Shown here in pieces: positions 46,986 to 59,299 of a stretch of 60,000 nucleotides of DNA. The stretch is from contig NC_088315.1 of assembly GCF_910592395.1 (NCBI RefSeq), positions 20,783,219 to 20,843,218 on the forward strand, written 5' to 3'. The first letter of the stretch is position 1, and each line of letters opens with the position of its first letter. This stretch comes from Lineus longissimus. Its lineage: Eukaryota > Nemertea > Pilidiophora > Heteronemertea > Lineidae. The position numbers and the translations under genes were made by a program. The notes beneath the pieces were generated by a model. The model did not search any database. It saw only the letters and a program-made list of their open reading frames with translations, and was not told the origin of the DNA.

Positions 46986-47577
46986 TAAATGTTTTCTTGA
47001 TTAAGCCCATTAACGAGGACAGACTCCACCCCATTGACTCTACCTACATGGCACTGTACTGAATCTCTTGCCTCTGTCACTGGTAATATAAGGTTCCCTT
47101 TCATCGTTAGTTGAGAATTCACTGAACCTCATTTGGTCTTCAGGGATCACTTCTTTGTGTTATTCTGTGAGGCTGGAGGTTCACAGGTTTTTAGAGGATA
47201 GATTGTCATATGGCTGAGTTGGTACTCACTGATCTGATAAGACAGGCAATAGCAGCTACAACATGTGACCAAGATTAACCAACACTGCAAACTTGAACAC
47301 AAATGAAGAAGCAAAACTGAAGCATATTATTTGGAACAGTGACCTTTCCTCTACTTCGTAATCACAGACCAAGAAGGGAGTGAGAAGAGCTCAATGAATT
47401 AAATGATTACTCTCTCATAAAGACATTGATTTAGTGAACAATGGTTGATAACAAACTGATAACATGTATAAGCCAGGCAAGTGGAGGCGACAGACTTCCG
47501 GTACCCTCCTTCACCACAGACGGTAGAAACTAGACTGTCCAAAGAGAAGAAGAATCATCACATCAGATGTCACATGG

Positions 47578-47918
47578 CAACAGCACCAATACTCAAGAGT
47601 GAAGCCTCAAATGTGGACAAGATATGCCACTTAGGTTTGGTCATAACCAGACAACACAGTAAAGACTCATGTAAACACTGCAAGAGCTCAACAGCACCAA
47701 TACTCAAGAGTGAAGCCTCAAATGTGGCCAAGATATGCCACTTTGGTTTGGTCATAACCAGACAACACAGTAAAGACTCATGTAAACACTGCAAGAGCTC
47801 AACAGCACCAATACTCAAGAGTGAAGCCTCAAATGTGGACAAGATATGCCACTTAGGTTTGGTCATAACCAGACAACACAGTAAAGACTCATGTAAACAC
47901 TGCAAGAGCTCAACAGCA
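47578..47918. repeat. 111-bp tandem repeat, 3 copies
   Basis: Units start caacagcaccaatactcaag at 47578, 47689 and 47800. The length is 37 codons, so frames stay open through all copies on both strands (146 codons plus, 111 codons minus). The plus-strand unit contains DKICHLGLVITRQH and CKHCKSS. The middle copy differs by two bases (gtggcc for gtggac, actttgg for acttagg). Confidence 0.95.
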
Positions 47919-48891
47919 TAGCACCCATCAAATTAGTCAATCACTGGAAAGACATCCACCTCGTCTATCCTCTTTCCATAAAGCTTTTAACTCACAAAAC
48001 AAGCAGTTGCTTAATTGGCTTTTAGCGCACAAGTTGTCAACCCCAGAGATTACTTGAAGCTTGCAAGGGCAGGGAGAGTTGCCTCATTTGGTTCATGTGT
48101 TCAATCAAGCCAGTGTTAGCTCAGGACCATTGTCATCAGCAAGGAAATAGCACAGTGGAAGTGATAGTATAGATAGTCCTCGGCCGTTATCACTTTCAAG
48201 TCGAATATTTCTAAGACTGCAGAGAATGCCATAAAATGGTTGTGAATGAGAGATACGGGCCAACCTTGATGGGTCCAGAATTACACCATTCATACTGGGG
48301 ATACGCTGTGATGACTGTATATATCATCCTCTGTTAACGGCCAAAGACAAAAGTTGTCTCAAAATGCTGGGAACTGTGAAAACTTCAAAATGACCATTGT
48401 TCAAAAGCTGCTTTTTACAAGAAAAGCTGACAGGATCGTTGAGTCACTCTTACATTCCAGATGTTAAAACTAGCAACAATGCCTTTTTTATGATTTAATG
48501 TGTTAATTCATCAAAATTTGACCAGATAATAGGTTTCCAAACAGCTTGCCAATTTGAAAACCAGCATGTCAAGGATAATATTTTTTCTGTCATACAGATT
48601 GTCATGAAGATTAATTCCTCTCAGTAGCGTGATCAAGTTGTGTTCATTAATGAAGGCAATTTATGGAATATGAATAACAAGTTATTTTGCAACATCATGT
48701 TACATGTTGGTTGAACTGGGAGACTCTCGTAGAAATGGGATAGGCTCACATGGGAATTGACCAGGTAATGAGTATGTTATTTTAACAGCAGTAAAACGTG
48801 CTTATTATCACATCTCAGTAAAGTGGTTTCTCAACAAGATGTGCAGATAGAATGTAAACCAAATCAGCTGTCCGAGGGTTTTCCACCACTG

Positions 48892-49567
48892 AGCCCCAGA
48901 GTTTGTGGTTAGGGTGGTGTCCTTTGGCCAATATTCCTCTGCATTCTTCATTATGGAGCAGGTCTGAAGCCACAGAGCCCTAGAGCTTTGTGGTCAGGGT
49001 GGTGTCCTTTGGCCAATATTCCTCTGCATTCTTCATTATGGAGCAGGTCTGAAGCCACTGAGCCCTAGAGCTTTGTGGTCTGGGTGGTGTCCTTTGGCCA
49101 GTATTCCTCTCTATTCTTCATTAGGGAGCAGGTCTGAAGCCACAGAGCCCCAGAGCTTTGTGGTCAGGGTGTTATCCTTTGGCCAGTATTCCTCTCTATT
49201 CTTCATTAGGGAGCAGGTCTGAAGCCACAGAGTCCCAGAGCTTTGTGGTCAGGGTGTTATCCTTTGGCCAGTATTCCTCTCTATTCTTCATTAGGGAGCA
49301 GGTCTGAAGCCACAGAGCCCCAGAGCTTTGTGGTCTGGGTGGTGTCCTTTGGCCAGTATTCCTCTCTATTCTTCATTAGGGAGCAGGTCTGAAGCCACAG
49401 AGCCCCAGAGCTTTGTGGTCAGGGTGTTATCCTTTGGCCAGTATTCCTCTCTATTCTTCATTAGGGAGCAGGTCTGAAGCCACAGAGCCCCAGAGCTTTG
49501 TGGTCTGGGTGGTGTCCTTTGGCCAATATTCCTCTCTATTCTTCATTAGGGAGCAGGTCTGAAGCCG
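48892..49567. repeat. 85-bp tandem repeat, 8 copies
   Basis: Units start agccccagagctttgtggtc near 48892 (one base short), 48976 and every 85 bp to 49486. Copies alternate between gtggtgtcc and gtgttatcc forms. The unit is unrelated in sequence to the 85-bp array at 3001. Confidence 0.95.
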
Positions 49568-50550
49568 ATGAGCTGGAGTCTGGTCTCCAGCTCCACACTC
49601 ATATTGAGCAGATTCTCGCACGCCTCTTGACTGTCGAGACTGGGAGACAAACTGGGAGAGGGCTGCACCAGAGTTCTTCAGGTAGATGCTGAAGAAGTTG
49701 TAAAGCATTCATTGACTGATTTTAAATTCATCAATGAATGAGCACACCTTCTGACTGTTTTCCTTGTGATGCACATATTTCCCCAGGCCTCTTCCAGGCA
49801 CCACTGTTGGGTGAGTTGGGAATTGATTCTCCAGGGTGTGTATTGGGGGTTATTATATTAAACCTTCGTGAAAATGGATTGGTCATACAAAGAACTGATT
49901 GTTAATTGCATTTTTACTGGTGAAGGCAGACAATGTACATGCCACAATAAAGAAGCAACAACATCACAACAGTTTGATGCATCATTTGCATGAGAATTTC
50001 AACTGAATGAAAACAATGTTGCCATGACATCAAACTAGGAGTCTGGGCTAATGCTGCACAGGGGAATACGAACATCTTTATATATTAAGGCTATTATGGA
50101 AATTAGTCCCAGGACAGCTATAAACGTATATTGCAGCATTAGAATATGGAACCTTTCCTCTCTTTAAGTGTTCGTAAGCTGAATGGTAAATTTGCTGATA
50201 TCTGTTCAGATGTGCCTTCTGGTACTAACGCAGTTGTCCACAATGTCAAGACGGTCAAAGACTCCCAACCCAAGAGGACAAAGCCGTAATCCCAGTCGTT
50301 CACTATGAGCCACTCCGGAAACACACCATGGAGTTGAATGAAAGAAGCTTAGATTGTTGAGCCTGCTGTTTACCCATGGGGTTCAAGTTTGGTCACTGAA
50401 GCCAAAAAAGATGGAAACATCCCAATACATGTGGATTACAGGGCCTTGGCTAAGGTCACTGAAACAGATTCAGGAGAGCTGAAGATTTGATCGAGACTGT
50501 CACCATTAATACCAAGTAGACACTCTGCAACCATAAGATTCAGGGACCTT

Positions 50551-51060
50551 GCTCAAGACTGCTCCATACCCCAGCAGAGCTTTGGTGGTTATCTCCAATT
50601 CCACCAGAGTGATCATCCATTCGTGATAAGATCTACACTGATCTCTCAAATGAAAGGAAAGATTCCTACTCCAACAAGATTATGTCATTGGCCGGGCTGC
50701 TGCTTATGTGACCACGAGAAACACTACACCCAAAACTGCTCCATCATACCCCACCAAAGCTTTGGTGGTAATCTCCAAAGTCCAACTCCACCTGAGTGAT
50801 CGTCCAATCCCCACAAGATCTACACTCTTCACTGATCTCTCAAAAGAAAGAAAGGGAAGATATAAACTCCAACATGATCATGTCCTTTGGCCAGGATTCT
50901 GTGTATGGCACCGAGAACCACCCCTAACACTAGACACTCTTCAACCCTTGCCCATGAGAGACCATGAGAGACCTTGCCCAAGACTGCTCCAATTCCACCA
51001 GAGTGATCATCCAATCACGACAAGATCCACACTGATCTCTCAAAAGAAAGCGATGATTGC
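50551..51060. repeat. Diverged tandem repeat, about 200 bp, 3 copies
   Basis: aagactgctcca...ccaccagagtgatcatcca...acaagatc.acactgatctctcaaa recurs near 50555, 50738 and 50977 with many changes and length differences. The 121-codon plus-strand frame across it is not supported as a gene. Confidence 0.7.
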
Positions 51061-51475
51061 AATTTCTTCATGATCAGGAAAAAATGTCATCACTGCGAGT
51101 GAGGGCATTCTTTCCTCTTGCCCTCGGTGCTGTTTTCTGAACGAAGCGATGCGGAACAATTACACTGGTGACTTGGAGACACATTGAGTATCTCAGGTGA
51201 TCAGCTTAAAGTGGATGAATACCTCACAATACCAATACATTTTGATGAGAATGGTAAATCACAGATGTTGAAGAGAAGACATATCTTAATCCGCCACATG
51301 TAATAAGGGTTTGTGCACTGTGACGTACAGCAAGGGGATATAAACCGTATGGTGTCACTAACTCAATCTCTCAATCTTAACCCCTTCAAGCACCAACGGT
51401 AAAATATACGCGTGTTGCTTATTTGAAGAGAATGACTTGTGATCAGCAGCATACACCTTGACCAACTTGAATTAC

Positions 51476-51621
51476 CAGAGAGGTTGTAGTCTTCCAATGA
51501 GAGGCTCGACAGCAGCTACACGCTATTGTTTCTACCATGATGGTAGGCTGCGTTGGTTGCCCCCTTCTTTGAAGTACTACTGCGAAACGACAGACAGTTC
51601 CCACTTCAACAAAATGTCTTT
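51476..51621 (-). CDS. Exon candidate, 146 nt
   Basis: The acceptor is ttggctgatggtcaag and the donor CTCTCTG|GTAATT. It reads RHFVEVGTVCRFAVVLQRRG then QPTQPTIMVETIACSCCRAS (phase 1 to 0). The alternating hydrophobic pattern suggests an Ig-like beta sandwich. It joins in phase to 52543. Product not recognised. Confidence 0.4.
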
Positions 51622-52542
51622 CTTGACCATCAGCCAAGTAAACAAAGGTTCCTTGCTGACATTTAAAAAAAAGATCATCTATAAGCCAGTCTTATATATT
51701 ATTGTCAATATTCATTATATCAGTAAAGTGCTCCTTCTGCCTCATAACATGACAAGCTATGCCAAAATGATGCTTTAAAGTCTACCTTACCAACAAGAAA
51801 ACATAAGGTTGCTGTCGAGTTCAAAGAAATGGAAGGCTAATTACCCAAACCACAACCTAAACTTCAGCCAATTGCTCCTTGTGAGTAACATGACAAGTCC
51901 TGGCCAGATGGTGATTTAAAATCCATTTGTCTGGTCGCTGGATAATAGCTATTTCATGTCAACTCTTTTGTTGGATGGAATACAGAATGGCTGATTACGA
52001 GTTGGTCTTGTGTACGACATGATGGAACCAGTTACTGTGGTTTGATACTGCTGCCATGTTTAACCATCGAATAGGTGTCTTGGAGGCAGCTTCTTGGAAC
52101 AACAATTTAACAACAAACGGTATATTGATAATTCTGACAGAGTTGCAAAACAACTACTTATCAGTTTCAAAACCAGCAGTCAGCAACATCGGATTTATCG
52201 AACCTTAAAGAGTGTTTTTTTTAATTTTTGAAAGTATCTATTGTTGAAACTTCAAATTACAGATGTCATGTTTTATCCTCAGCAATGATCTGAAGTGCCA
52301 ATCATACAACAACTCCTGTGAACTAATGGTGTGTCGCAACTCTCATACTGTCATCGGGGAAAGCAGTCTGCATTGTTTTTGTGATATGCTGTAGTAACCA
52401 ATATGAGTGTGATCCATCTTCCATGCCACCAATAGAAGACTTTGATCATAGTGGTTTCAGATGCAAATACGGACTGCGAGTGACGTGCGTTAGCTTTACC
52501 TACAGGACACTAGAAAACTGATTATGTAGGAAACAGTCTTAC

Positions 52543-52731
52543 CAGATTTGTAGCCGGCTAATCCATATGTCACAAAGCCATGGGTACAAGTTTGATATTG
52601 GTTGAGTTTGACAGCATTTCCATTTGGAAGATTGGCCTTTCCATTGAGCATATTGATAGAGACCAGACGTTTGTGGACCCGAGTGCTAATGAATAGATGA
52701 AAATCAGGGCATACCATGACTCTGCCAAGAG
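52543..52731 (-). CDS. Exon candidate, 189 nt
   Basis: The donor AAATCTG|GTAAGA is strong. The frame includes LGRVMVCPDFHLFISTRVHK then RLVSINMLNGKANLPNGNAV and CTHGFVTYGLAGYKS. With the acceptor cctgaag at 52732 it is phase 1 to 1 and joins both neighbours; a second acceptor (ctattcattag) would start it at 52685. Confidence 0.5.
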
Positions 52732-53555
52732 CTTCAGGCGTCACCAGAGGGAGGCTCACACTTGGCTTGTTATTTGGACATGTTTACCATTCTTCCTGCT
52801 GTGTGCCAATTCAAGTCAGAGGTAGTTATCACCAGGAATTGCTCATTGGAAGATACAAAGGCAGCCTCAGGGGTATCCTCACATGTTTCCATAAGGCTGT
52901 TGTTGCTGCTTCATCCAAACCACACTTGCGTGTCTTTATTCATACCCCCCTTATACTATATAGGTTGAATTCTCAGCTTGCTAAAGCCAGGAGACAGGGT
53001 TCAACAGACCGCTCTACTTAGCTGTATAGATCTGAGATTCTGGAGTAGTGCCTTGTCAACAAACAAAGTTAAGAGCCAAAGTTTATTGGTTTCTAATCGA
53101 AACACGCAACCTTTCTTTTATAAAACCAGACAGTAGACACTAAAAAGCTTTAGGCTGTTGGATGTTGATTGAGTTACAACTTCAGTGTTGGCCAATCTCC
53201 CCACAGCTTTCCAAACTAGACACTGTGACATTACTTGTATGGACATGGAACATGTTGATTGAGTTACTCTCCAGACAACCTATAAGGTATATTAGATTAA
53301 CTAATTTATTGGGAGACATAAACAAGGTTAATGTCAAGGGAGAAACAACAGACTGTTGATAAGGTGCATCATGGTTCATGATATGTCTCAGTTAGAACAC
53401 CTGCTTATCAACATAGAATTAGTATGGATTAAAGTATGATTCCTTAATTGGCCTTTTACATGGACAGTCCTCATCTTTTAACCACTTCAGTCTTCACTTT
53501 ATCAAAGCAGTTTTTGGTTGATGGATGCCGAGGGCTGCAGTGATGAAACGAGACT

Positions 53556-54050
53556 TGTGTTAGTGCATGTAAATGAGCAGGGTATAACCACTGGGATGTG
53601 TTAGTGCATGTAAATGAGCAGGGTATAACCACTGGGATGTGTTAGTGCATGTAAATGAGCAGGGTATAACCACTGGGATGTGTTAGTGCATGTAAATGAG
53701 CAGGGTATAACCACTGGGATGTGTTAGTGCATGTAAATGAGCAGGGTATAACCACTGGGATGTGTTAGTGCATGTAAATGAGCAGGGTATAACCACTGGG
53801 ATGTGTTAGTGCATGTAAATGAGCAGGGTATAACCACTGGCATGTGTTAGTGCATGTAAATGAGCAGGGTATAACCACTGGGATGTGTTAGTGCATGTAA
53901 ATGAGCAGGGTATAACCACTGGGATGTGTTAGTGCATGTAAATGAGCAGGGTATAACCACTGGCATGTGTTAGTGCATGTAAATGAGCAGGGTATAACCA
54001 CTGGGATGTGTTAGTGCATGTAAATGAGCAGGGTATAACCACTGGCATGT
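53556..54050. repeat. 41-bp tandem repeat, 12 copies
   Basis: Units start tgtgttagtgcatgtaaatg at 53556 and every 41 bp to 54007. The only visible variant is actggga/actggca. Each unit has an octamer-like ATGTAAAT and a TATAA. Confidence 0.97.
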
Positions 54051-54499
54051 GCAAGGAGAAAGGAAATAGGTTTTTAGGAAGCTTCTTTCTCCGCTAATTC
54101 ATCAGAGGGAAAAGTTGATAACAATATCTAGTCTGGCCTAAGAAACTGTATTAACATGATGAAATGGCTTGCTTTCTTGCTGTAGAGATAAACTCTCAAT
54201 CAATACTTTGGAATTTGATTTTGATTAACAGATGGCTGACATACTCTGAGTACTTGATGAAATTGCTATAAACCTAGAGTAAACAGATCAAGACATTACA
54301 TGCCCAGCAGCGCAGGCTGTCTCATCCGAACAGAATAGTCTAGAACATTTACAAACATGAGAAATAGTGCACATTATCTACCACCAGCTCAAAGTAAAGG
54401 TGTGCTTTGAGAATTGCTCTGAGGGTATCTATCTTTGTAGAATGCTCGCTAGTTTCCTATCAAAGATCAATGGAAAAAAAGATTCACTCAAGGTTTTCT

Positions 54500-54545
54500 C
54501 ATCATCATCATCATCATTATCATCATGTCATCGTCTTCATTGCCG
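54500..54545. repeat. Short TCA-rich microsatellite
   Basis: tcatcatcatcatcatcatt then atcatcatgtcatcg, an imperfect trinucleotide run. Confidence 0.8.
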
Positions 54546-54929
54546 TCATGATAAAATCATCTCTCATATCATTCTTGTGTTGTTGCCTGTGGTCTCAGCT
54601 CATCAACACAACATTACAGTGGAGAATATACCTCCAACGGACACCACAATCCTTTTTAGTAACTAAAACCACCAAGTGTTTTGTAAAGGTTTTATAACAT
54701 AAGCTTTTCTATTCTCTAAATCACATCTAATTGAAATTTGGATATCATTAGCAAATATTGGATGAGTTTCCTTTACACAAAAGAAGTTATCTGATGAAGA
54801 CGCCAAGCATGACAAAAGGTTTGAACTTTCAGCACTTAAGCAGCTTTTCAAATTGCAAATTAATTAGATTGACATTGGAGAGGCATTTAGGTGACAACAT
54901 TATGATTAGATATACATAAACCCACTCAC

Positions 54930-55116
54930 CAGCACACATGTAAGAAGGCCTCCGATAGTAAGGCACAATGATTGTATAATCCTTTGGAGACGAATCCTTG
55001 CCGTTAGAACCCATTATATCCAAGCCTTGAATGACTCTACCACAATCAGAATATGCCCCGAGTTTGTTCATCATATCGGCATGTTGCCTAACTTCTTTCT
55101 TCTCTGTTTTATCCAT
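54930..55116 (-). CDS. Exon candidate, possible first coding exon
   Basis: From an ATG at 55116 the frame reads MDKTEKKEVRQHADMMNKLG, then AYSDCGRVIQGLDIMGSNGK and DYTIIVPYYRRPSYMCA, ending at a perfect donor GTGCTG|GTGAGT (phase 1). The frame is open for 11 more codons upstream, to an AG at 55147, so it may be internal instead. It joins in phase to 52543. Product not recognised. Confidence 0.5.
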
Positions 55117-55973
55117 CGATGAATCATACAGCAGCTCGAGTATTCCCTGACGATGCGATCATGATTCTGACGATACCAGAATCTCGTCGTTCAGGTGTGT
55201 GAGGAAACTCAGCTGATACAGATATGATGCTCACTATGGCAACGTACACAATCTTAAGAGATGTGCATCAGAGGAGTTTCAAAGTAACGACATGATACAT
55301 TGATAATTGGTGAACAAACAGATCGGTTTTTAAGTTGATAACAACTCTTGACCCTGATGAAGATGTGCTGTGGCAATCAGAATGGTTGCCTGCATCTATC
55401 TGTGTTTTACAGTGAAAGAGTTTCTTAGTAAAAGCACTTGGCAAGTTGAGAAAAGTGCTGCACCAACTTAGTTTGTGTAATACAAGTTAAGAGCAGGAGG
55501 CAATTTTGTATAAAAACAAAACATTGCTAACTGCAGACGACACACCGATAAAACACATCTCCCTAATCCCAGTTCCCAGACTTATCACTGCAACACACAG
55601 TCTCAGGATTGATGTTGCTGCTGAGTAAGCAATAAAGCTAATGAACAGATAGATGGCAGCGATTCTAAATTGCGACGTGTTTCTTTGAACATCAGAAGTC
55701 ACATCGTGTCAACAAGCCTTAATGCGAGTAACATGTTTCTACTAGCATGAAAAGGTGACAGTGTTGAGGGTGGTGGATTGACAATCTTAGGGTATTTACA
55801 CCAGTAACATGGGAAGTGCATCTCATGTGGGAAAGGGATCATGGATAGTTGAGAGGTTTATGGAATTAATGCCATACTGTAGGTATTGGATGTCACACTA
55901 AACACCACGAGGGTTGTGTGGAAAAGTCTGCCAAAACCTGGTTGAGTGGTTGATGGACCAGGGTGAACGGACA

Positions 55974-56527
55974 AAGGTCGACAAATGATACCATCACGAC
56001 ATGCAATTAAATATGGTCATTACAAACAGCAAATAACAAGCTGTATCAACTCTGGGTATGGAAATATGACAATACATTGTCCCAATGTCGTGTTTGCACT
56101 GGTTACTATGACCTACAGTTTCATTGGTCAGTGTCTGAATGGTAATCGACTCTAGTTGCTGGTTGGTAACGTTATCAGTTTTATGGAGGGGACTCTTTTT
56201 GATTGGTCAGGTGGTCTTTGAATCCAAGAGCGGACTTTTTTTGACTAATTTTACTCCATTCCCGCAGTCCGCTCTTATACACAAAGTCCACCTGAACAAT
56301 CGACAAGAGTCCCCTCCATAAAACTGATAATGTTACCAACCAGCAACTAGAGTCGATTACCATTCAGACACTGACCAATGAAACTGTAGGTTATAGTAAC
56401 CAGTGCAAACACGACATTGGGACAATGTATTGTCATATTTCGATACCCAGAGTTGATACAGCTTGTTATTTGCTGTTTGTAATGACCATATTTAATTGCA
56501 TGTCGTGAGGTGTCATTTGTCGACCTT
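55974..56527. repeat. Long near-perfect inverted repeat, 263-nt arms
   Basis: The left arm 55974-56236 pairs with the right arm 56266-56527 around a 29-nt loop. The outer ends are AAGGTCGACAAATGA and its complement; the inner ends are AGCGGACT and AGTCCGCT. I count only about a dozen mismatches, mostly near the loop and the outer end. The mirror-image 60-codon frames on the two strands are by-products. There is no transposase and no clear target duplication. Confidence 0.95.
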
Positions 56528-56529
56528 AA

Positions 56530-58130
56530 TGCCACTAGGATTTTTGAGATCAGTGGTAGACATCATGTGATTTTTGTTGTTGTGTGAGAAATTTCTTATG
56601 CGCCTGTATAATTTATAACCAGGAATAGGCTATGACCAACCAAAATCACATTGTCCTTGCCTTTCATGACCAGTCACTGTATCCACGGCCTAAATGACTC
56701 TCGCTGCCTCACGGGTTATCCCCTTGGAGGATTCTCATGAAGTGATTACTGGTATGTCTTACTAAATAGTCCTGAATCTTCTCATACTTTAAGATGCTGA
56801 AGCTTACGATGTGTGAAAGGATAACCACCACAACGTGACAAAGATCTGATACGGAAACGAGCTAAACAGCAGAGCCATCTTCAAGAAATTACACTCACCA
56901 CACATCTCACTCTGAAATATTGATTTGAATATCGCCTAGTCTTGCTAATGGAACATCCGTTGCAATGGATTCAGTTCCATGTCATCTCGTCAGATGGCGG
57001 TGATGATTTCCTTGGCATCACAGCAACTTTTATCAAACATTTAGAGAAGCAATTAGCTTGACTAAAACACACAGTAGATATTCTAGGCACAGGCTAAACT
57101 TTCCGTCATAGATTCATTGATAGCCAATGGTAAAATATATGATGATTAATCCCTGTCATTGATTCTATTACTGAAACTTTGCCAGTGGAGTATTAAATAG
57201 AAACTGACATGGCATGTTTCCTGACCAGCTCACACAGGAAGGGCGACACGGGGTATTATGATAGAAGACGGCAGGAGTCTGGCAATGAAATAACGATTCG
57301 TCATCTCTTTTCATATCCATTGCTAACAATGTGTATAAAAATTCCCATTGATTAACGGCACACAGCAGCATTCTCTAAGTATTTGTATGACACAGGGGAT
57401 GTCACGATAGAAAACCATGGGAGTCATGCAATAAGAGAGAGATCAAATGATTGATTTCAGAAGTCAGAGGCATGTTGAAATTGATTTACTGTTGATGCAA
57501 AAATTAAAACACAATGGTGAAAAAGAGACTTTTTGTTTGAGTAGAATGACTGTTGGGGACATGTCATACTAATGATAAAGAATGGCTTCCTCCTGCAGCG
57601 ATATAGGAAATGAACAACTTATACCAGCGAGGACTCTGGGCTCACCTGTTGAGACAGTATACTTGGAGTATTCTTACTACAGAATGTATAACCTGTACAC
57701 GAATGCCGACATTTTATGTTTTTACCTAAGTGCTGAAGCTTCTCATGGAAAACACACATTCAAAAGGACATTTACTTCCAACATATATTGTTGAGTTTGT
57801 CTGTAAACTGTAGACCATTCCTTAGCTGTTTATAGCCTGAGCCAGAGCAGCTCAGACAATATGCATTACACCATTCTGACAACCAATATCCAATAGCAGT
57901 TGTTGTCTTTATTAGCCAAATCTGCTGTAAAAATCTAATGGAAATGTGCTGTCATCTTAGAGGTAGAAAGTCAACTTCCCAAGTTAAAGCTAAACCATTC
58001 CTACTAACCTGAAGACCCTTCATGATGTACATCAAGACAAGAGATAACCCTCAATTTACCTACAAGCAGACAAGCTTACAGAAGCATCAACAGTTATCAA
58101 ATAGGTGGTCTTTTCATTTAGCGGCTGGGT
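56530..58130. other. No gene recognised
   Basis: Single-copy AT-rich DNA with short frames; no supported exon or RNA. Confidence 0.45.
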
Positions 58131-58139
58131 CAGGTAAAG

Positions 58140-58335
58140 TGGAATGAAAAGACGTCTCAGTGTCAGAGCCCAGGCATTTGTCTGGGGTGAATCTACATGA
58201 GTCTTAGGCTGGCTGGGAAGACCTGGCATTTCATTGCATTGGGTGAATTGATGTGAGTCTGAGGCTGGCTGGGAAGTTGGAATGCAAAGACCTGGCACTT
58301 CAGTGTCAGTGCTCAAGCATTAGTCTGGGATGAAT
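58140..58335. repeat. Diverged short tandem repeat
   Basis: gcatttgtctggggtgaatc...ggctggctgggaag...acctggca recurs about every 60-75 bp, with three imperfect copies. Confidence 0.6.
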
Positions 58336-58599
58336 TGACACATGTCTAGGAAAGAGGGGTACCTCAAGGAAAAATGTGCCAAAGTTTTTCTACTTTATTT
58401 GTTGACAATTTCCAATGATCCTCTCAAATAAGGAGCCGAGGCTTGCATCCATTGCCCCAATCCCTGGACTGGTGCCTCGATATGAAAGGTCTTGAGACCA
58501 CTTCTGGAAAACCAGTCCGATATAAAGAAGCTTACCAGGTGATGTGTTGTTCCTGAAGAAAAGCTTCATGTCCTTCCGTTGGGATTTAGAGATCTGAGG

Positions 58600-59110
58600 A
58601 GGTTTACATCCATGTGTATCCTCGGCGAGGCACCTCAAACGCTGCATGGATTTGTGTTATCTGACCGCACGTAACATGTCGTTGAATCAGCCTCTCAATC
58701 AAATGTTGCATGTAATTGACTTATCCAGCCTCAAGTATCCTCAGGAACGTTCCGCACCGTTGCATGAAACAGTACTACAGCCGCTGTATTCTTGGTTATG
58801 CTTCACAAACTTTCTCTGAATCGTGTTATCCAACCACGTGTACCATGTCGTACGATATGCCCCCAACCACGCGCATCATGTCCTCAGATATACTCCCAAA
58901 TCTTGGCATCGAAATACACTTTCAAGGAAGTTTACAGCCACATCTATCCTTAGATATGCTCCTCAACCGTTGCATGGAACAACTTGATCCCACAGATTTA
59001 TAGTCAACTGTATTATCAGAAATGTCCTGGACCATTGCATGAAAGCTAGCTATCAAGGAGGTATCCTCAGAATAGCCCTCAACTGTAGCAGTGTCCTGTG
59101 TCATCCATAT
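58600..59110. repeat. Degenerate tandem repeat
   Basis: tatcctcaga.at..cctcaaccgttgcatg and related forms recur at irregular spacing (about 58610, 58735, 58885, 58940, 59010, 59060). Two minus-strand frames across it share SMQRLRSISKDRCGCK and MQRLRCLAEDTHGCK. It may be an old minisatellite or a repeated peptide; I cannot decide. Confidence 0.5.
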
Positions 59111-59299
59111 ACTAGACCAGTTTCCTACACCTCCTGTAGTCGATGCTTCTACACAGCACATCCAAACATCAAAACCCCAAAATATTGATCGTTCAGTGAC
59201 TCCATGCAAGAGTTTTGAACTTGGTACAAAAACTTCAATACCTAACATGTGTCGGTCGTTACTGGTGAGGAACCGCACAAGTTATGAGCCCAGTCTCGT

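Noticed and set aside
50708-51073. Plus-strand frame of 121 codons
   Set aside because: It runs across a diverged tandem repeat, with no domain and no splice context.
56139-56363. Two mirrored 60-codon frames starting MVIDSSCWLVTLSVLW
   Set aside because: They are the same sequence read from the two arms of the inverted repeat.
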